A stretch of 64,000 bases of DNA from contig NZ_FNEN01000014.1 in the NCBI RefSeq assembly GCF_900100185.1, positions 1 through 64,000 of the forward strand. The letters run 5' to 3'. Source of the DNA: Natribacillus halophilus (GTDB taxonomy: Bacteria > Bacillota > Bacilli > Bacillales > Marinococcaceae). The notes below the pieces were generated by a model. The model was given only the letters and a program-made list of their open reading frames with translations, made no database searches and was not told the origin of the DNA. Positions 20,265 through 29,510 of the stretch are shown here, piece after piece. Numbering within the stretch: position 1 is the stretch's first letter; the number at the start of each line of letters is the position of its first letter. The position numbers and the translations under genes are program-made.

Positions 20265-20804
20265 TTATCTTTGAAACGGCATGCCCATTTGCGTGAGCAG
20301 CTCTTTCGCTTCTTCGTCGGTTTCAGCCGTTGTGACGATCACGATATCCATGCCGCGAACCTTGTCGATTTTGTCGTATTCGATCTCGGGAAAGATGAGT
20401 TGTTCTTTCACGCCGAGAGTATAATTGCCCCGGCCATCAAATGCCTTGTTGGAAATTCCGCGAAAATCACGAACGCGCGGCAATGATACATGGATCAATT
20501 TTTCAAGGAAATCGTACATACGGGCGCCACGAAGCGTGACTTTCGCACCGATGGGATTGCCTTGGCGCAATTTAAAGCCCGCGATCGATCGCTTTGCTTT
20601 CGTGACGATCGGTTTTTGACCTGTGATAAGGGCAAGGTCTTCCACCGCGTTATCAAGCGTTTTAGGATTGGATACGGCTTCACCGACACCTGTGTTGATA
20701 ACGATCTTCTCGATCTTTGGAACGGCCATGACCGAGGGGTAGTTGAATTGATCGTGCAGACGGGGCACGATTTCATCTGTATAGCGTTCTTTTAAAGCGT
20801 TCAT
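20265..20804 (-). CDS. rplE: 50S ribosomal protein L5
   Basis: 179 aa. L5 binds 5S rRNA and contacts P-site t[23 protein letters not shown] and [19 protein letters not shown] are diagnostic. It lies 26 nt from rpsN and follows rplX. Confidence 0.98.
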   Translation of the reverse strand: MNALKERYTDEIVPRLHDQFNYPSVMAVPKIEKIVINTGVGEAVSNPKTLDNAVEDLALITGQKPIVTKAKRSIAGFKLRQGNPIGAKVTLRGARMYDFLEKLIHVSLPRVRDFRGISNKAFDGRGNYTLGVKEQLIFPEIEYDKIDKVRGMDIVIVTTAETDEEAKELLTQMGMPFQR

Positions 20805-20829
20805 TTGCAGGGCCTCCTTTCAGCAAACC

Positions 20830-21159
20830 TTACTTGTCGATCACTTCTCCGGATTTTTTCGCGACACGTACCTTCTGGCCATCTTCGGTTTTATGGCCAA
20901 TGCGAGTGGGCTCCCCGCTTTTTGGGTCAATAAGCATGACATTCGATACGTGAATAGGCGCTTCCTCGTTGTCGATGCCCCCTTGCGGGTTATCCTGCGA
21001 TGGTTTCAAATGCTTTTTCACCATGTTGACCTTTTCTACAAGGACACGTTCGCGACTCGGGAAAGCCTTGAGGACCTCGCCTTCCGCCCCCTTGTCTTTT
21101 CCGGTGATAACCTTTACTTTATCGCCTTGTTTAACATGCAGTTTCGGTTGCTGCGCCAT
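20830..21159 (-). CDS. rplX: 50S ribosomal protein L24
   Basis: 109 aa with an N-terminal KOW motif ([20 protein letters not shown]). It is one of the two assembly initiators of the large subunit. The [11 protein letters not shown] loop near residue 55 is typical of Bacillales L24. Confidence 0.97.
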   Translation of the reverse strand: MAQQPKLHVKQGDKVKVITGKDKGAEGEVLKAFPSRERVLVEKVNMVKKHLKPSQDNPQGGIDNEEAPIHVSNVMLIDPKSGEPTRIGHKTEDGQKVRVAKKSGEVIDK

Positions 21160-21198
21160 TCATTCACACCTCCCTGGTGGATATTTTGCTTGCAGGCT

Positions 21199-21567
21199 TT
21201 ATAATACTTCCGGTGCTAACGAAACGATTCTCATATATTGATTCTGACGCAATTCGCGTGCAACAGGGCCGAATATCCGGGTGCCTCTCGGGCTCTTGTC
21301 GTCACGAACGAGGACGGCTGCGTTTTCGTCAAAACGGATATAAGAGCCATCCGTACGTCTGACACCGCTGCGAGAACGAACGATGACCGCGCGTACAATC
21401 TCACCTTTCTTGACAACGCCCCCTGGTGTTGCATTCTTGACAGCACAGACGATCACATCGCCGATGTTAGCGGTTTTCCGTCCCGTGCCACCGAGAACTT
21501 TAATGCATTGTACTTCACGTGCTCCCGAGTTATCGGCAACTTTGAGCCTGGACTCTTGCTGGATCAT
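21199..21567 (-). CDS. rplN: 50S ribosomal protein L14
   Basis: 122 aa from ATG 21565-21567 ([19 protein letters not shown]), which matches the family and has GGGAGG 8 nt upstream; an ATG two codons earlier is too close. L14 is at the subunit interface and binds the RsfS silencing factor in many bacteria. Confidence 0.98.
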   Translation of the reverse strand: MIQQESRLKVADNSGAREVQCIKVLGGTGRKTANIGDVIVCAVKNATPGGVVKKGEIVRAVIVRSRSGVRRTDGSYIRFDENAAVLVRDDKSPRGTRIFGPVARELRQNQYMRIVSLAPEVL

Positions 21568-21597
21568 TTTCATGGCCTCCCTTCAACCAAAGATGTG

Positions 21598-21861
21598 TTA
21601 GATAATCACCGATTCTTCGACGATTTCAACGAGGCGGAAGTATTTATCTTTGGATAACGGACGTGTCTCCATGATTTTGACGGTGTCTCCTACTTTCGCT
21701 TCATTTTCTTCGTCGTGCGCCTTGAACTTCTTCGAAGAACGGACGCGTTTACCGTACAGCTTATCTTTTTTATACGTTTCAACGACAACGGTAACCGTTT
21801 TATCCATTTTGTCGGAAACGACACGGCCAACCCGTACTTTTCGATGGTTGCGTTCACTCAT
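21598..21861 (-). CDS. rpsQ: 30S ribosomal protein S17
   Basis: 87 aa. [19 protein letters not shown] is diagnostic. Ribosome site AAAAAGGAGG. It lies 18 nt downstream of rpmC. Confidence 0.98.
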   Translation of the reverse strand: MSERNHRKVRVGRVVSDKMDKTVTVVVETYKKDKLYGKRVRSSKKFKAHDEENEAKVGDTVKIMETRPLSKDKYFRLVEIVEESVII

Positions 21862-21879
21862 TTGTCTGCGGCCTCCTTT

Positions 21880-22083
21880 TTACCCTCGATTTATGCCTAG
21901 TTCTCTTTCGCGGAGAACGGTGTTGGCGCGGGCGATATCTTTACGAACATTTCGGATGCGGGCAGGGTTCTCCAACTGACCGGTCGCCAGTTGAAACCGA
22001 AGGTTGAACAGTTCTTCTTTCAGTGTTTTTGCTTCTTCCTCGATCTCCGTCGTTGTTAAATCGCGAATCTCTTTAGCCTTCAT
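21880..22083 (-). CDS. rpmC: 50S ribosomal protein L29
   Basis: 67 aa from ATG 22081-22083 ([14 protein letters not shown]). A longer open frame upstream reads through rplP in another frame and is discarded. It overlaps the end of rplP by 11 nt, so it is translationally coupled. L29 sits at the exit tunnel and contacts trigger factor and SRP. Confidence 0.97.
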   Translation of the reverse strand: MKAKEIRDLTTTEIEEEAKTLKEELFNLRFQLATGQLENPARIRNVRKDIARANTVLRERELGINRG

Positions 22084-22507
22084 TTGCCTCACCACCCATT
22101 TCGTCACGTTTGACAAACTTGCATTTGATTGGAAGTTTGTGCGCGGCAAGACGCAAGGCTTCACGTGCCACTTCCTCATCGACGCCTGCAATTTCAAACA
22201 TGATTTTGCCGGGTTTGACAACCGCTACCCAGCCTTCAGGTGCCCCTTTACCGGATCCCATCCGGACTTCCAGAGGTTTCGCTGTGTATGGTTTATCCGG
22301 AAAAATCTTAATCCAAACTTTACCGCCACGTTTCATATAACGCGTCATCGCGATACGCGCGGCTTCGATTTGCCGGTTTGTGATCCAGGATGGTTCGAGG
22401 GCTTGCAAGCCATACTCCCCAAACGAGATCTCTGTGCCACCTTTGGCACGACCACGCATGCGCCCACGCATTTCACGACGGTATTTCACACGTTTAGGCA
22501 TTAACAT
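22073..22507 (-). CDS. rplP: 50S ribosomal protein L16
   Basis: 144 aa. [19 protein letters not shown] matches the family N terminus, so the first ATG is used. L16 organises the A-site region of 23S rRNA. It begins 2 nt after the rpsC stop. Confidence 0.98.
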   Translation of the reverse strand: MLMPKRVKYRREMRGRMRGRAKGGTEISFGEYGLQALEPSWITNRQIEAARIAMTRYMKRGGKVWIKIFPDKPYTAKPLEVRMGSGKGAPEGWVAVVKPGKIMFEIAGVDEEVAREALRLAAHKLPIKCKFVKRDEMGGEANEG

Positions 22508-22509
22508 GA

Positions 22510-23169
22510 TTAGTTGCCTCCTTCGTCTGTATGATCACCTTTCGTGGGAAGGACCTCTCCACGGTAGATCCATATTTTTACTCCGATTTTCCCATAAGTT
22601 GTGTCTGCTTCTGCTGTTCCATAATCAATATCCGCACGTAGCGTATGCAATGGGACCGTTCCTTCACTATAACTCTCGGAACGAGCCATATCAGCACCGC
22701 CGAGACGACCGTTCACTTCGGTACGAATGCCCTTGGCGCCGGCGCGCATCGTTCGTTGAATAGATTGTTTCATGGCACGGCGAAATGATACCCGATTTTC
22801 CAATTGGCGCGCGATATTTTCGGCGACGAGTGTCGCGTCCAGGTCTGGCTGTTTGACTTCGGAAATATTAATGTGCACACGTTTACCGGTAAGGGCGTTG
22901 AGATTCTTTCGCAAGGCTTCCACTTCAGATCCACCTTTGCCGATCACCATTCCGGGTTTTGCCGTGTGAATATTAATATTCACTCGGTTTGCCGCACGTT
23001 CGATCTCAATCATGGACACCGATGCATCGCTCAGACGATTCTCGATATATTCACGGATTTTAACGTCTTCGTGCAGCAACGACGCGTATTCTTTCTCTGC
23101 GTACCATTTGGATTCCCAGTCACGGATGACGCCGAGCCGAAAACCAATAGGATTAACTTTTTGACCCAC
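22510..23169 (-). CDS. rpsC: 30S ribosomal protein S3
   Basis: 219 aa. KH domain with GKGG loop ([16 protein letters not shown]) and a C-terminal domain; S3 forms part of the mRNA entry tunnel. [20 protein letters not shown] is the diagnostic start. It begins 3 nt after rplV ends. Confidence 0.98.
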   Translation of the reverse strand: MGQKVNPIGFRLGVIRDWESKWYAEKEYASLLHEDVKIREYIENRLSDASVSMIEIERAANRVNINIHTAKPGMVIGKGGSEVEALRKNLNALTGKRVHINISEVKQPDLDATLVAENIARQLENRVSFRRAMKQSIQRTMRAGAKGIRTEVNGRLGGADMARSESYSEGTVPLHTLRADIDYGTAEADTTYGKIGVKIWIYRGEVLPTKGDHTDEGGN

Positions 23170-23172
23170 GCT

Positions 23173-23514
23173 TTATCCTTCCTCCTTTTCTGAAACTACG
23201 ATTGTAATATGACTCGTCCGCTTGTTGATCCGTGATGCACGCCCCATCGCTCGCGGGCGGAAACGTTTAAGGGTAACACCTTCATCCACATAGGCTTTGC
23301 TGATCACTAGATCTTCAGGTTCCATTTCATAATTATGCTCCGCATTTGCGACAGCCGAGTTGAGAACCTTCTCAATGGTTGGCGATATGCCCCTGGATGT
23401 GTGCCTTAAAATGGATATAGCTTCTCCAACGTCTTTCCCACGCACAAGGTCGATGACCAGTCGGGCTTTACGAGGAGCGACACGAACCTGTTTCGCAACA
23501 GCTTTGGCTTCCAT
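23173..23514 (-). CDS. rplV: 50S ribosomal protein L22
   Basis: 113 aa. [17 protein letters not shown] at the N terminus. The extended hairpin loop ([20 protein letters not shown]) lines the exit tunnel near the macrolide site; no insertion or deletion is seen in it. Confidence 0.98.
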   Translation of the reverse strand: MEAKAVAKQVRVAPRKARLVIDLVRGKDVGEAISILRHTSRGISPTIEKVLNSAVANAEHNYEMEPEDLVISKAYVDEGVTLKRFRPRAMGRASRINKRTSHITIVVSEKEEG

Positions 23515-23535
23515 TGTAGTGAACCTCCTCTCTCG

Positions 23536-23814
23536 TTAACGTCGTCTCGTCCTTTTGTCATTTTTGTCGTGCCCGCGATACGTTCTCGTCGGTGCAAATT
23601 CGCCGAGTTTATGACCGACCATATCTTCCTGGATATAGACAGGCACGTGCTTACGGCCATCATAAACAGCAATCGTATGACCGACGAAGTTCGGGAATAT
23701 CGTCGAACGGCGTGACCACGTTTTAATCACACGCTTGTTATTCTCATCCATGGCTTCTACTTTCTTCATCAAATGATCATCGACAAATGGTCCTTTTTTC
23801 AAACTCCGACCCAT
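23536..23814 (-). CDS. rpsS: 30S ribosomal protein S19
   Basis: 92 aa from ATG 23812-23814 ([15 protein letters not shown]), preceded by [27 protein letters not shown] and [16 protein letters not shown] are diagnostic. S19 pairs with S13 in the head. The upstream gap holds a strong hairpin (23860-23895). Confidence 0.97.
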   Translation of the reverse strand: MGRSLKKGPFVDDHLMKKVEAMDENNKRVIKTWSRRSTIFPNFVGHTIAVYDGRKHVPVYIQEDMVGHKLGEFAPTRTYRGHDKNDKRTRRR

Positions 23815-23859
23815 CTTTTTGTTTCCTCCTTTCACTCTTGGAGTAATGACGCGTAAATA

Positions 23860-23895
23860 GCGCCGCCTCAAACGATTCGTTTAAGGATTTGGCGC
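23860..23895 (-). other. Strong hairpin between rplB and rpsS
   Basis: Outer arms GCGCC/GGCGC (23860-23864 with 23891-23895) and the inner perfect palindrome AAACGATTCGTTT (23870-23882). There is no T tract on the minus strand, so it is more likely an RNA processing or stability element than a terminator. Confidence 0.6.
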
Positions 23896-23908
23896 TAAAC
23901 GTCCGCGT

Positions 23909-24751
23909 TTACTTCCTTTTCTTTTTACCTCGGCGCTGAACAATATATTTGTTCGACTCTTTATTACCTTTTCTCGTCTTATAGCCAATGGTCGGCTGAG
24001 CCCAAGGAGATACAGGAGCATCTCGTCCGACGGGTGCTCGCCCTTCACCACCGCCGTGGGGGTGATCAGCAGGGTTCATGGCAAAACCGCGTACCGTAGG
24101 TCGTGTGTTGAGCCAGCGGCTGCGCCCGGCTTTCCCGATATTAACCTGTTCATTTTCAAGATTACCCACCTGTCCGATGGTTGCACGACAAGTCGAGAGT
24201 ATTAGGCGCCTTTCGCCGGATTTCAAACGCACGAGCGTGTACTTGCCTTCACGTCCGAGAATTTGGGCGTGAGCACCGGCTGCGCGTGCCATTTGTCCGC
24301 CTTTTCCAGGTCTCATCTCGATATTATGGATGGTTGTACCCACCGGAATATCTTTGATTTCAAGGGCGTTGCCAACTTTAATATCCGCGTCTGAGCCTGA
24401 AAATACGTTATTTCCTACCTTAAGTCCATTAGGGGCAAGGATATACCGCTTCTCACCATCTACATAATGAATGAGCGCGATATTCGCCGAACGGTTCGGG
24501 TCGTATTCGATTGTGGCTACTCGTCCGGGTACGCCATCCTTGTTGCGTTTAAAATCAATGATCCGATATCTGCGCTTATGACCACCGCCTTGATGACGAG
24601 TAGTGATCCGTCCATGATTGTTCCGCCCGGCTTTTTTCGACATGGGCGCGAGCAAGGAACGTTCCGGTTGATCCGTTGTGATTTCGGAGTAATCTTTTCC
24701 GCTCATAAAACGTTGTCCGCCGGTTTTCGGTTTATAACGCTTGACTGCCAT
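23909..24751 (-). CDS. rplB: 50S ribosomal protein L2
   Basis: 280 aa. L2 is near the peptidyl transferase centre; the conserved [18 protein letters not shown] loop with its functional His is present. N-terminal [20 protein letters not shown] is slightly variant. It is followed by a 94-nt gap before rpsS. Confidence 0.98.
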   Translation of the reverse strand: MAVKRYKPKTGGQRFMSGKDYSEITTDQPERSLLAPMSKKAGRNNHGRITTRHQGGGHKRRYRIIDFKRNKDGVPGRVATIEYDPNRSANIALIHYVDGEKRYILAPNGLKVGNNVFSGSDADIKVGNALEIKDIPVGTTIHNIEMRPGKGGQMARAAGAHAQILGREGKYTLVRLKSGERRLILSTCRATIGQVGNLENEQVNIGKAGRSRWLNTRPTVRGFAMNPADHPHGGGEGRAPVGRDAPVSPWAQPTIGYKTRKGNKESNKYIVQRRGKKKRK

Positions 24752-24777
24752 CGTTTTTCCCTCCTCTGCTATAGAAA

Positions 24778-25065
24778 TTAAACCTCATCGAAAATTTCGA
24801 TCTCATCGCTGTTCTCGGTCAGTGTGACAATCGCTTTTTTACGGGCGGGTTTATACCCTTCGTAACGACCGAAGCGGCGAAATTTTCGTTTGTAATTCAT
24901 CGTGTTGACTTTATCTACGTCGACTTCAAAGATTTCCTCGACCGCTTGTTTGATCTGCGTTTTATTCGCCTTGAGATCCACTTCGAACGTGTATTTTTTT
25001 TCTTCCATGAGATCGGCAGAGCGTTCCGTAACGACGGGGCGCCTAATCACATCACGTGCATCCAT
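24778..25065 (-). CDS. rplW: 50S ribosomal protein L23
   Basis: 95 aa. [20 protein letters not shown] start and the internal loop [19 protein letters not shown] are typical. L23 is a docking site for chaperones and SRP at the exit. It overlaps the rplD stop by one base. Confidence 0.98.
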   Translation of the reverse strand: MDARDVIRRPVVTERSADLMEEKKYTFEVDLKANKTQIKQAVEEIFEVDVDKVNTMNYKRKFRRFGRYEGYKPARKKAIVTLTENSDEIEIFDEV

Positions 25066-25688
25066 TAGCCAAGCACCTCCTCTACCTTCTCCGCAGCCTC
25101 TTTCGTGATGATCACCTTGTCGTGATGAATCACATCCAGCACATTCACGCCGTTTGCGGAAAGTGTTTTTACATTCGGCAGGTTGTTGGCTGATTTTACA
25201 AGGTTTTCATTATATTCCGCGGTTACGATAAGCGTTTTTTGCTCCGCGGAAAGGCTGGAAAGAATAGTCACCATATCTTTTGTTTTCGGAACGTCCAGAC
25301 TAAGTTCGTCAACGACGGTTAGGGCATCTTCCTGTACTTTTGCAGACAGTACCGATCGAAGGGCCAAGCGGCGAACTTTCTTCGGGAGTTTATAACCGTA
25401 ATTGCGTGGGGTCGGTGGAAATATGACACCGCCTCCCGTCCATATCGGCGAACGGTTGGAGCCGTGGCGCGCGCGTCCGGTTCCTTTTTGGCGCCATGGT
25501 TTGGCACCGCCGCCGCGAACCTCGGAACGCGTTTTCGCTTTTTGGGTTCCTTGCCGAAGAGACGCTTGTTGCATCACGACCGCGTCATGCACAACGCTTT
25601 CGTTCGGCGTAATTCCGAAAACGGTATCCGCGAGTTCTGCATCACCGACTTGAGAGCCGGTTTGGTTGTATACCGTTACTTTCGGCAT
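25065..25688 (-). CDS. rplD: 50S ribosomal protein L4
   Basis: 207 aa. The extended loop with [19 protein letters not shown] reaches the exit tunnel near the macrolide site and looks wild type. In E. coli L4 represses its own operon; a terminator-like hairpin in this S10 leader (26822-26851) leaves that possibility open here. Confidence 0.98.
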   Translation of the reverse strand: MPKVTVYNQTGSQVGDAELADTVFGITPNESVVHDAVVMQQASLRQGTQKAKTRSEVRGGGAKPWRQKGTGRARHGSNRSPIWTGGGVIFPPTPRNYGYKLPKKVRRLALRSVLSAKVQEDALTVVDELSLDVPKTKDMVTILSSLSAEQKTLIVTAEYNENLVKSANNLPNVKTLSANGVNVLDVIHHDKVIITKEAAEKVEEVLG

Positions 25689-25716
25689 GATGGTTCCTCC
25701 TTTCTTTCAGACGTTA

Positions 25717-26337
25717 TTAATCTACGCTTTTCACTTTTACATAACCTTTTTTAGGTCCCGGCACATTCCCTTTAATGAGCAATAGATTGCGACCTTCATC
25801 AATTTGCACGACTTCAAGATTCCGAACCGTTACTTGATTGCCGCCCATCTGTCCGGGAAGTTTTGTCCCCGGTGCCACTTTAGAAGTGTCAATAGGGCCC
25901 AATGCACCTGAACCTCGATGGTAACGGGAACCATGTGATTTCGGACCGATCGAGTAATTATGACGCTTGATCGAACCCTGGAACCCTTTGCCTTTGGAAA
26001 CACCTGTGACATCAATGGTGTCGCCTGCTGCAAATGTATTTACGCTGACTTCCTGACCAACTTCGTGATCTGCAAGTTTCAGATTGCGAAATTCACGGAC
26101 GTAGCGCTTGGGTGCCGTGCCGGCTTTTTCGGCATGGCCTTTTTCCGGTTTTAAGGCACGTTGTTGTTTTTTATCATCCGTACCCAGTTGAACCGCATCG
26201 TAACCATCATTTTCCTGAGTCTTCAACTGCATGACGATATTCGGATCTGCCTGAACGACCGTTACAGGAACGACGTCGCCGTTATCGCTAAATACCTGCG
26301 TCATGCCGATCTTTCTGCCCAAGATTCCTTTGGCCAT
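25717..26337 (-). CDS. rplC: 50S ribosomal protein L3
   Basis: 206 aa. N-terminal [19 protein letters not shown] and the loop GYRHR-equivalent [14 protein letters not shown] near the peptidyl transferase centre are diagnostic. Ribosome site CAGGAGGTGTGA. It lies 57 nt after rpsJ. Confidence 0.98.
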   Translation of the reverse strand: MAKGILGRKIGMTQVFSDNGDVVPVTVVQADPNIVMQLKTQENDGYDAVQLGTDDKKQQRALKPEKGHAEKAGTAPKRYVREFRNLKLADHEVGQEVSVNTFAAGDTIDVTGVSKGKGFQGSIKRHNYSIGPKSHGSRYHRGSGALGPIDTSKVAPGTKLPGQMGGNQVTVRNLEVVQIDEGRNLLLIKGNVPGPKKGYVKVKSVD

Positions 26338-26394
26338 CAGTCACACCTCCTGTTAATATTTTAATTGAATTGTTATTGTTCTCGCCCGCTACAT

Positions 26395-26703
26395 TTAGAG
26401 CTTAATCTCAATATCGACACCGGAAGGCAAATCCAGACGCATCAAGGCATCTACCGTTTGCGGTGTTGGGCTGAGAATATCAATAAGACGTTTATGGGTT
26501 CGCATCTCGAATTGTTCACGAGAATCCTTAAACTTGTGGGTGGCGCGTATAACGGTATATACGGAGCGTTCGGTCGGCAGCGGTACAGGACCGGCTACTT
26601 TCGCCTCTGAACGCTTGGCCGTTTCCACAATTTTAGCGGATGATTGATCGAGAATACGATGATCATACGCCTTTAAGCGAATGCGAATTTTCTCGTTTGC
26701 CAT
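26395..26703 (-). CDS. rpsJ: 30S ribosomal protein S10 (NusE)
   Basis: 102 aa from ATG 26701-26703 ([14 protein letters not shown]), with AAAGGAGG upstream; the longer frame to 26802 covers the leader and is discarded. S10 is both a 30S protein and the NusE antitermination factor that pairs with NusB at boxA. First gene of the S10 cluster, with promoter at 26873-26901. Confidence 0.98.
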   Translation of the reverse strand: MANEKIRIRLKAYDHRILDQSSAKIVETAKRSEAKVAGPVPLPTERSVYTVIRATHKFKDSREQFEMRTHKRLIDILSPTPQTVDALMRLDLPSGVDIEIKL

Positions 26704-26821
26704 GTTTCTTCCTCCTTTTCGCCTGATTTCCAGACATACTCCGTGAAAATTTCCCCACACCCGCCATGGCAAAGGAGCCGGGTGTATCGGGCAACCTTTC
26801 ACTTCATCGCTTTATGCAACG

Positions 26822-26851
26822 AAAAAAGGGAGGTCCGTGCGGAGGGCTCCC
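26822..26851 (-). terminator. Terminator-like hairpin inside the S10 operon leader
   Basis: On the minus strand GGGAG/CTCCC with inner pairs TCCG/CGGA, followed by six T (26822-26827). It lies about 22 nt downstream of the S10 promoter -10 box and 119 nt before rpsJ, so it must be read through for expression of the operon. This is the arrangement of an attenuator. Confidence 0.75.
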
Positions 26852-26872
26852 GTCTTCTGTCACACCTTAACT

Positions 26873-26901
26873 ATTATAAAGGTTGCAAGTACTGATTGCA
26901 A
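26873..26901 (-). promoter_or_regulatory. Sigma-A promoter of the S10-spc-alpha operon
   Basis: On the minus strand TTGCAA (26896-26901), 17-nt spacer, TATAAT (26873-26878). Three copies of the octamer TTGCAAGT (plus strand 26883, 26896, 26930) lie in and upstream of it. The remaining gap 26902-27125 holds no gene I can support. Confidence 0.8.
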
Positions 26902-27043
26902 GTGCAAATTTGCGTTTTGCCGGAATTTGTTGCAAGTGAAGCTGAGCAAACGTTTAATTAACGTTGATGGTGGCTCATCTACGGACGCTTTTTACGGACA
27001 ATTTTTACCGCTTGTCCCCTCGGTTCGTCCTAATAAACGCCTC

Positions 27044-27086
27044 ATTCGGACAATGTTTGACGATCAGCCCTTTCTGTTGTCCGAAT
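27044..27086. repeat. Perfect 10-bp inverted repeat in the PTS-S10 gap
   Basis: ATTCGGACAA (27044-27053) and TTGTCCGAAT (27077-27086) separated by 23 nt. Two related GGAC motifs lie nearby (26991-26998). No T tract follows on either strand. It could be a regulator site or a remnant; unexplained. Confidence 0.55.
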
Positions 27087-27127
27087 AAATGACTGGCAAC
27101 AGTTAATGATTATTCCTTCAAATAATC

Positions 27128-27165
27128 AAAAACAGCAAGCAGCGGCAGTCCGCGTACTTGCTGTT
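27128..27165 (-). terminator. Intrinsic terminator of the PTS operon
   Basis: AACAGCAAG/CTTGCTGTT stem (27131-27139 with 27157-27165), inner GCGG/CCGC, then five T on the minus strand. It lies 12 nt past the IIA stop. Confidence 0.9.
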
Positions 27166-27176
27166 CCTTTCCTCGG

Positions 27177-27491
27177 CTATTTTTCCAGAGCGGATACTCT
27201 CTGTTTGAGCGCACTCGTTTCACGATGCTGGTTAATCAAACGTTTAATTAACGCGAGTTCCGCCTGGGCTGTCATCAAATGATCTTGCGCGTGGATCATA
27301 AAGAAAGAAGGGATGGCCTCATCATCCTGATGGGAAATCAGTTCTGTCTGATATTTATGTCCGGCCACAAATTCTTGCTCCGCTTCTTCCAATTTTGCCT
27401 CTGCTCCTTCAAAATCTTCTTCCTCGGCTGCATCCAACGCTTCATAGGCAGCTCCGCGAGCGTTGCCGCCATGCAAAATTAATTGGGTCAT
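27177..27491 (-). CDS. PTS lactose/cellobiose-family EIIA component
   Basis: 104 aa, all helical. It has the FFMIHAQDHLMTAQAE motif with the His that carries phosphate from HPr to EIIB in the lactose/cellobiose class. Last gene of a four-gene operon behind a sigma-54 promoter. Substrate class (beta-diglucosides, chitobiose or mannobiose) cannot be set from EIIA. Confidence 0.9.
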   Translation of the reverse strand: MTQLILHGGNARGAAYEALDAAEEEDFEGAEAKLEEAEQEFVAGHKYQTELISHQDDEAIPSFFMIHAQDHLMTAQAELALIKRLINQHRETSALKQRVSALEK

Positions 27492-27531
27492 CGTTTTTTC
27501 GTAATCGATATTGATTCACCTCTTTATTCGC

Positions 27532-28833
27532 TTATTCCTTCGCGTCAGTTTGTTGTTGCGCTACCAACTGCTTTTCATAACGTTTAAAGAATGGATAGTA
27601 TATAATCGTGGCCACCACAACGTTTATGACCTGGATCAAGACAGCCATAAATGATCCGCCCGTTGCCAAAAATCCACCGAAACCAAGCGGCACCGTAAAT
27701 GGCGGTTGCACGACCACGGGCGGCAGTACCCCCGTCGCGAACATAATGTAGTTGATGGTAACAACAACGACCGGCGCTATCACGAACGGAATCATCATGA
27801 TCGGGTTGAGCACAATCGGCAAACCGAAAATCAATGGTTCATTGACATTAAAGATCGATGGAACGATCGCTGTTTTTCCTACTTGTTTAATTTGAATCGA
27901 GGCCGAAAACACCATAAATACAGCTAAGCCTAAAGTGACACCCGAACCACCGATATGCGTGAACATATGGAAAAAGGGTTCAGTCACAATACCCGTTGCT
28001 TCTTCACCAGCAGATACCGCATCAGCATTCGCGGCAAGTTGACTCATCCAGAACGGATAGACCACCGAAGACACCACGTTCATGCCATGGATACCCATGC
28101 TCCATAAGACGACCATCAATAAAATCATGACGAGCGCTGCCCAATAGGTGTTCGACGCCGTTACCAACGGTTGAAAAATGGCCATGACCGCTTGCGGCAA
28201 GGTAAGATCAAAATTCGCATACACGATCCACTGCAGGAGCCATACCAATGGCAAAATAACCATAAATGGAATCAACACGCGAAAAGATCTCAACACATAA
28301 GGCGGAACACTCGACGGCATTTCAAAGGTGAACCCTTTTTTAATGAAAAAATTCATCAATTCCGTCACGAGGATACTTAAAATAATCGCTACAAATAAGC
28401 CCTCTCCACCAAGAAATTCGAGCACTTGTCCAAATTCGACTTGTTCAATATCGACGACCGGGAACGCTGACATGAAAAAGGCGAGCATCGACAAGATACC
28501 TGCCATGACAGCATCCATATCTTTACGTTGGCCGAGACTGTAGCCGACCCCGAAAGCAACGACTAAAGCCATCAAACCAAAGGTTAAGTTAAAGGGGAAT
28601 AACAATTGCGCCTGTATTGGTTCAACCGCGTTCACCCACGCATCGACGAGCGGCCCCAACACCGGCATCCCGCCAATTTCAGCCGGCGGGTTGGCGATGA
28701 TCAGGAAAATGGAACCGGTGATAATGACCGGCAATGCAAAAATAACAAAGGCATCCCGAATCGATTGCAAATATATATTTTGCGCAATCTTACCGAGCGG
28801 TTCCATCAAATGGTCTTCCAGCCATTGAATCAT
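27532..28833 (-). CDS. PTS cellobiose/oligo-beta-glycoside-family EIIC permease
   Basis: 433 aa membrane protein with about ten segments; it carries and phosphorylates a sugar using EIIB. Family features are FNVNEPLIFGLPIVLNP, the conserved Asn-Glu motif of CelB/LicC/GmuC-type permeases, and FFHMFTHIGGSG. N-terminal MIQWLEDHLMEPLGKIAQN is typical. It starts 13 nt after EIIB. Confidence 0.92.
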   Translation of the reverse strand: MIQWLEDHLMEPLGKIAQNIYLQSIRDAFVIFALPVIITGSIFLIIANPPAEIGGMPVLGPLVDAWVNAVEPIQAQLLFPFNLTFGLMALVVAFGVGYSLGQRKDMDAVMAGILSMLAFFMSAFPVVDIEQVEFGQVLEFLGGEGLFVAIILSILVTELMNFFIKKGFTFEMPSSVPPYVLRSFRVLIPFMVILPLVWLLQWIVYANFDLTLPQAVMAIFQPLVTASNTYWAALVMILLMVVLWSMGIHGMNVVSSVVYPFWMSQLAANADAVSAGEEATGIVTEPFFHMFTHIGGSGVTLGLAVFMVFSASIQIKQVGKTAIVPSIFNVNEPLIFGLPIVLNPIMMIPFVIAPVVVVTINYIMFATGVLPPVVVQPPFTVPLGFGGFLATGGSFMAVLIQVINVVVATIIYYPFFKRYEKQLVAQQQTDAKE

Positions 28834-28846
28834 CAGGGATACCTCC

Positions 28847-29167
28847 TTATTTTTCAGCTAATTTCAATGCTTGATCAAGGACCTTTTCCCCGTCCATAAG
28901 CGCAAACGCGGTCTGGTCGACCAATTCTACCGGGACATTGTGCGGTTCCGCGATGCGGGTGACTTCTTTTCGCAAATGTCGCACTTGCGGTTCAAGCAAG
29001 GCTACATCGTAATCGGCCGCTCTATCTTTAAAGTCTCCTGTTCCTCCTGCGTAGATATCGGCTGTGATCCCTCTTTTCTCAGCCGCTTCCTCCACTTTTT
29101 TCCCAAGTTGACTGGATGTTGCTCCCCAACTACATAAAATAATGACCTTAATGGACTGTTCTGCCAT
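28847..29167 (-). CDS. PTS lactose/cellobiose-family EIIB component
   Basis: 106 aa. The phosphorylated Cys is in the N-terminal loop VIILCSWGATSSQL; the loop differs from the common CSAGMSTS form. The start at ATG 29165-29167 has GAGGAG 9 nt upstream; an in-frame GTG overlaps that site. Its start overlaps the upstream small membrane gene by 20 nt. Confidence 0.88.
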   Translation of the reverse strand: MAEQSIKVIILCSWGATSSQLGKKVEEAAEKRGITADIYAGGTGDFKDRAADYDVALLEPQVRHLRKEVTRIAEPHNVPVELVDQTAFALMDGEKVLDQALKLAEK

Positions 29168-29414
29168 TTCGCTCACTCCTCTTATTTTTGAATTTCGCAG
29201 ATAAAATTTCCTCGGCCTTCTCGTCCACCACTTTGTAATGGCTCATCAGCCATCTCGAGAACCATGTCGTTGCGAGAAGGAGCACCGTAAAGCCGATGCC
29301 AAACAGAAAAAGTTGCAGAACATTCGGTTGCCCGGTGATGTACTGATGAAGCGTATAGCCATTCCAAAATATAATAAACGCCAATGTGTACCAAAAGGAT
29401 ATCTTTCTTAGCAC
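29148..29414 (-). CDS. Small two-helix membrane protein, first gene of the PTS operon
   Basis: 88 aa, unrecognised. Two hydrophobic segments (about residues 5-22 and 33-53) are followed by a charged cytosolic tail (EKAEEILSAKFKNKRSERN). Start taken as GTG 29412-29414 with AAAGGAGG 8 nt upstream; the ATG at 29441 contains that site in its codons. It overlaps EIIB by 20 nt and follows the sigma-54 promoter, so it is co-expressed with the transporter and may belong to it. Confidence 0.65.
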   Translation of the reverse strand: MLRKISFWYTLAFIIFWNGYTLHQYITGQPNVLQLFLFGIGFTVLLLATTWFSRWLMSHYKVVDEKAEEILSAKFKNKRSERNGRTVH

Positions 29415-29451
29415 ATGTATGCCTCCTTTCTTTTTTATCATTTACTATTAA

Positions 29452-29467
29452 TGCAATTTCCATGCCA
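29452..29467 (-). promoter_or_regulatory. Sigma-54 (-24/-12) promoter of the PTS operon
   Basis: On the minus strand TGGCATGGAAATTGCA: GG at -24 and GC at -12 with exactly 10 nt between, close to the consensus TGGCAC-N5-TTGCA. It lies 38 nt before the first PTS-operon start codon and downstream of a gene for a sigma-54 activator. Confidence 0.85.
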
Positions 29468-29495
29468 AAAATAAAGAGCCCACCATTGTGGGCTC
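29467..29495 (-). terminator. Terminator after the LevR-type gene
   Basis: GAGCCCAC/GTGGGCTC perfect 8-bp stem (29476-29483 with 29488-29495), then TTTATTTTT on the minus strand. It lies between the palindromic activator site and the sigma-54 promoter, so the regulator and the PTS genes are separate transcripts. Confidence 0.85.
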
Positions 29496-29510
29496 ACTTA
29501 ACGTATTTAT

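Noticed and set aside
26947-27255. 17-nt match CAAACGTTTAATTAACG between the S10 upstream gap and the EIIA gene
   Set aside because: A match of this length is expected by chance about once in a few windows of this size; the second copy is ordinary coding sequence.
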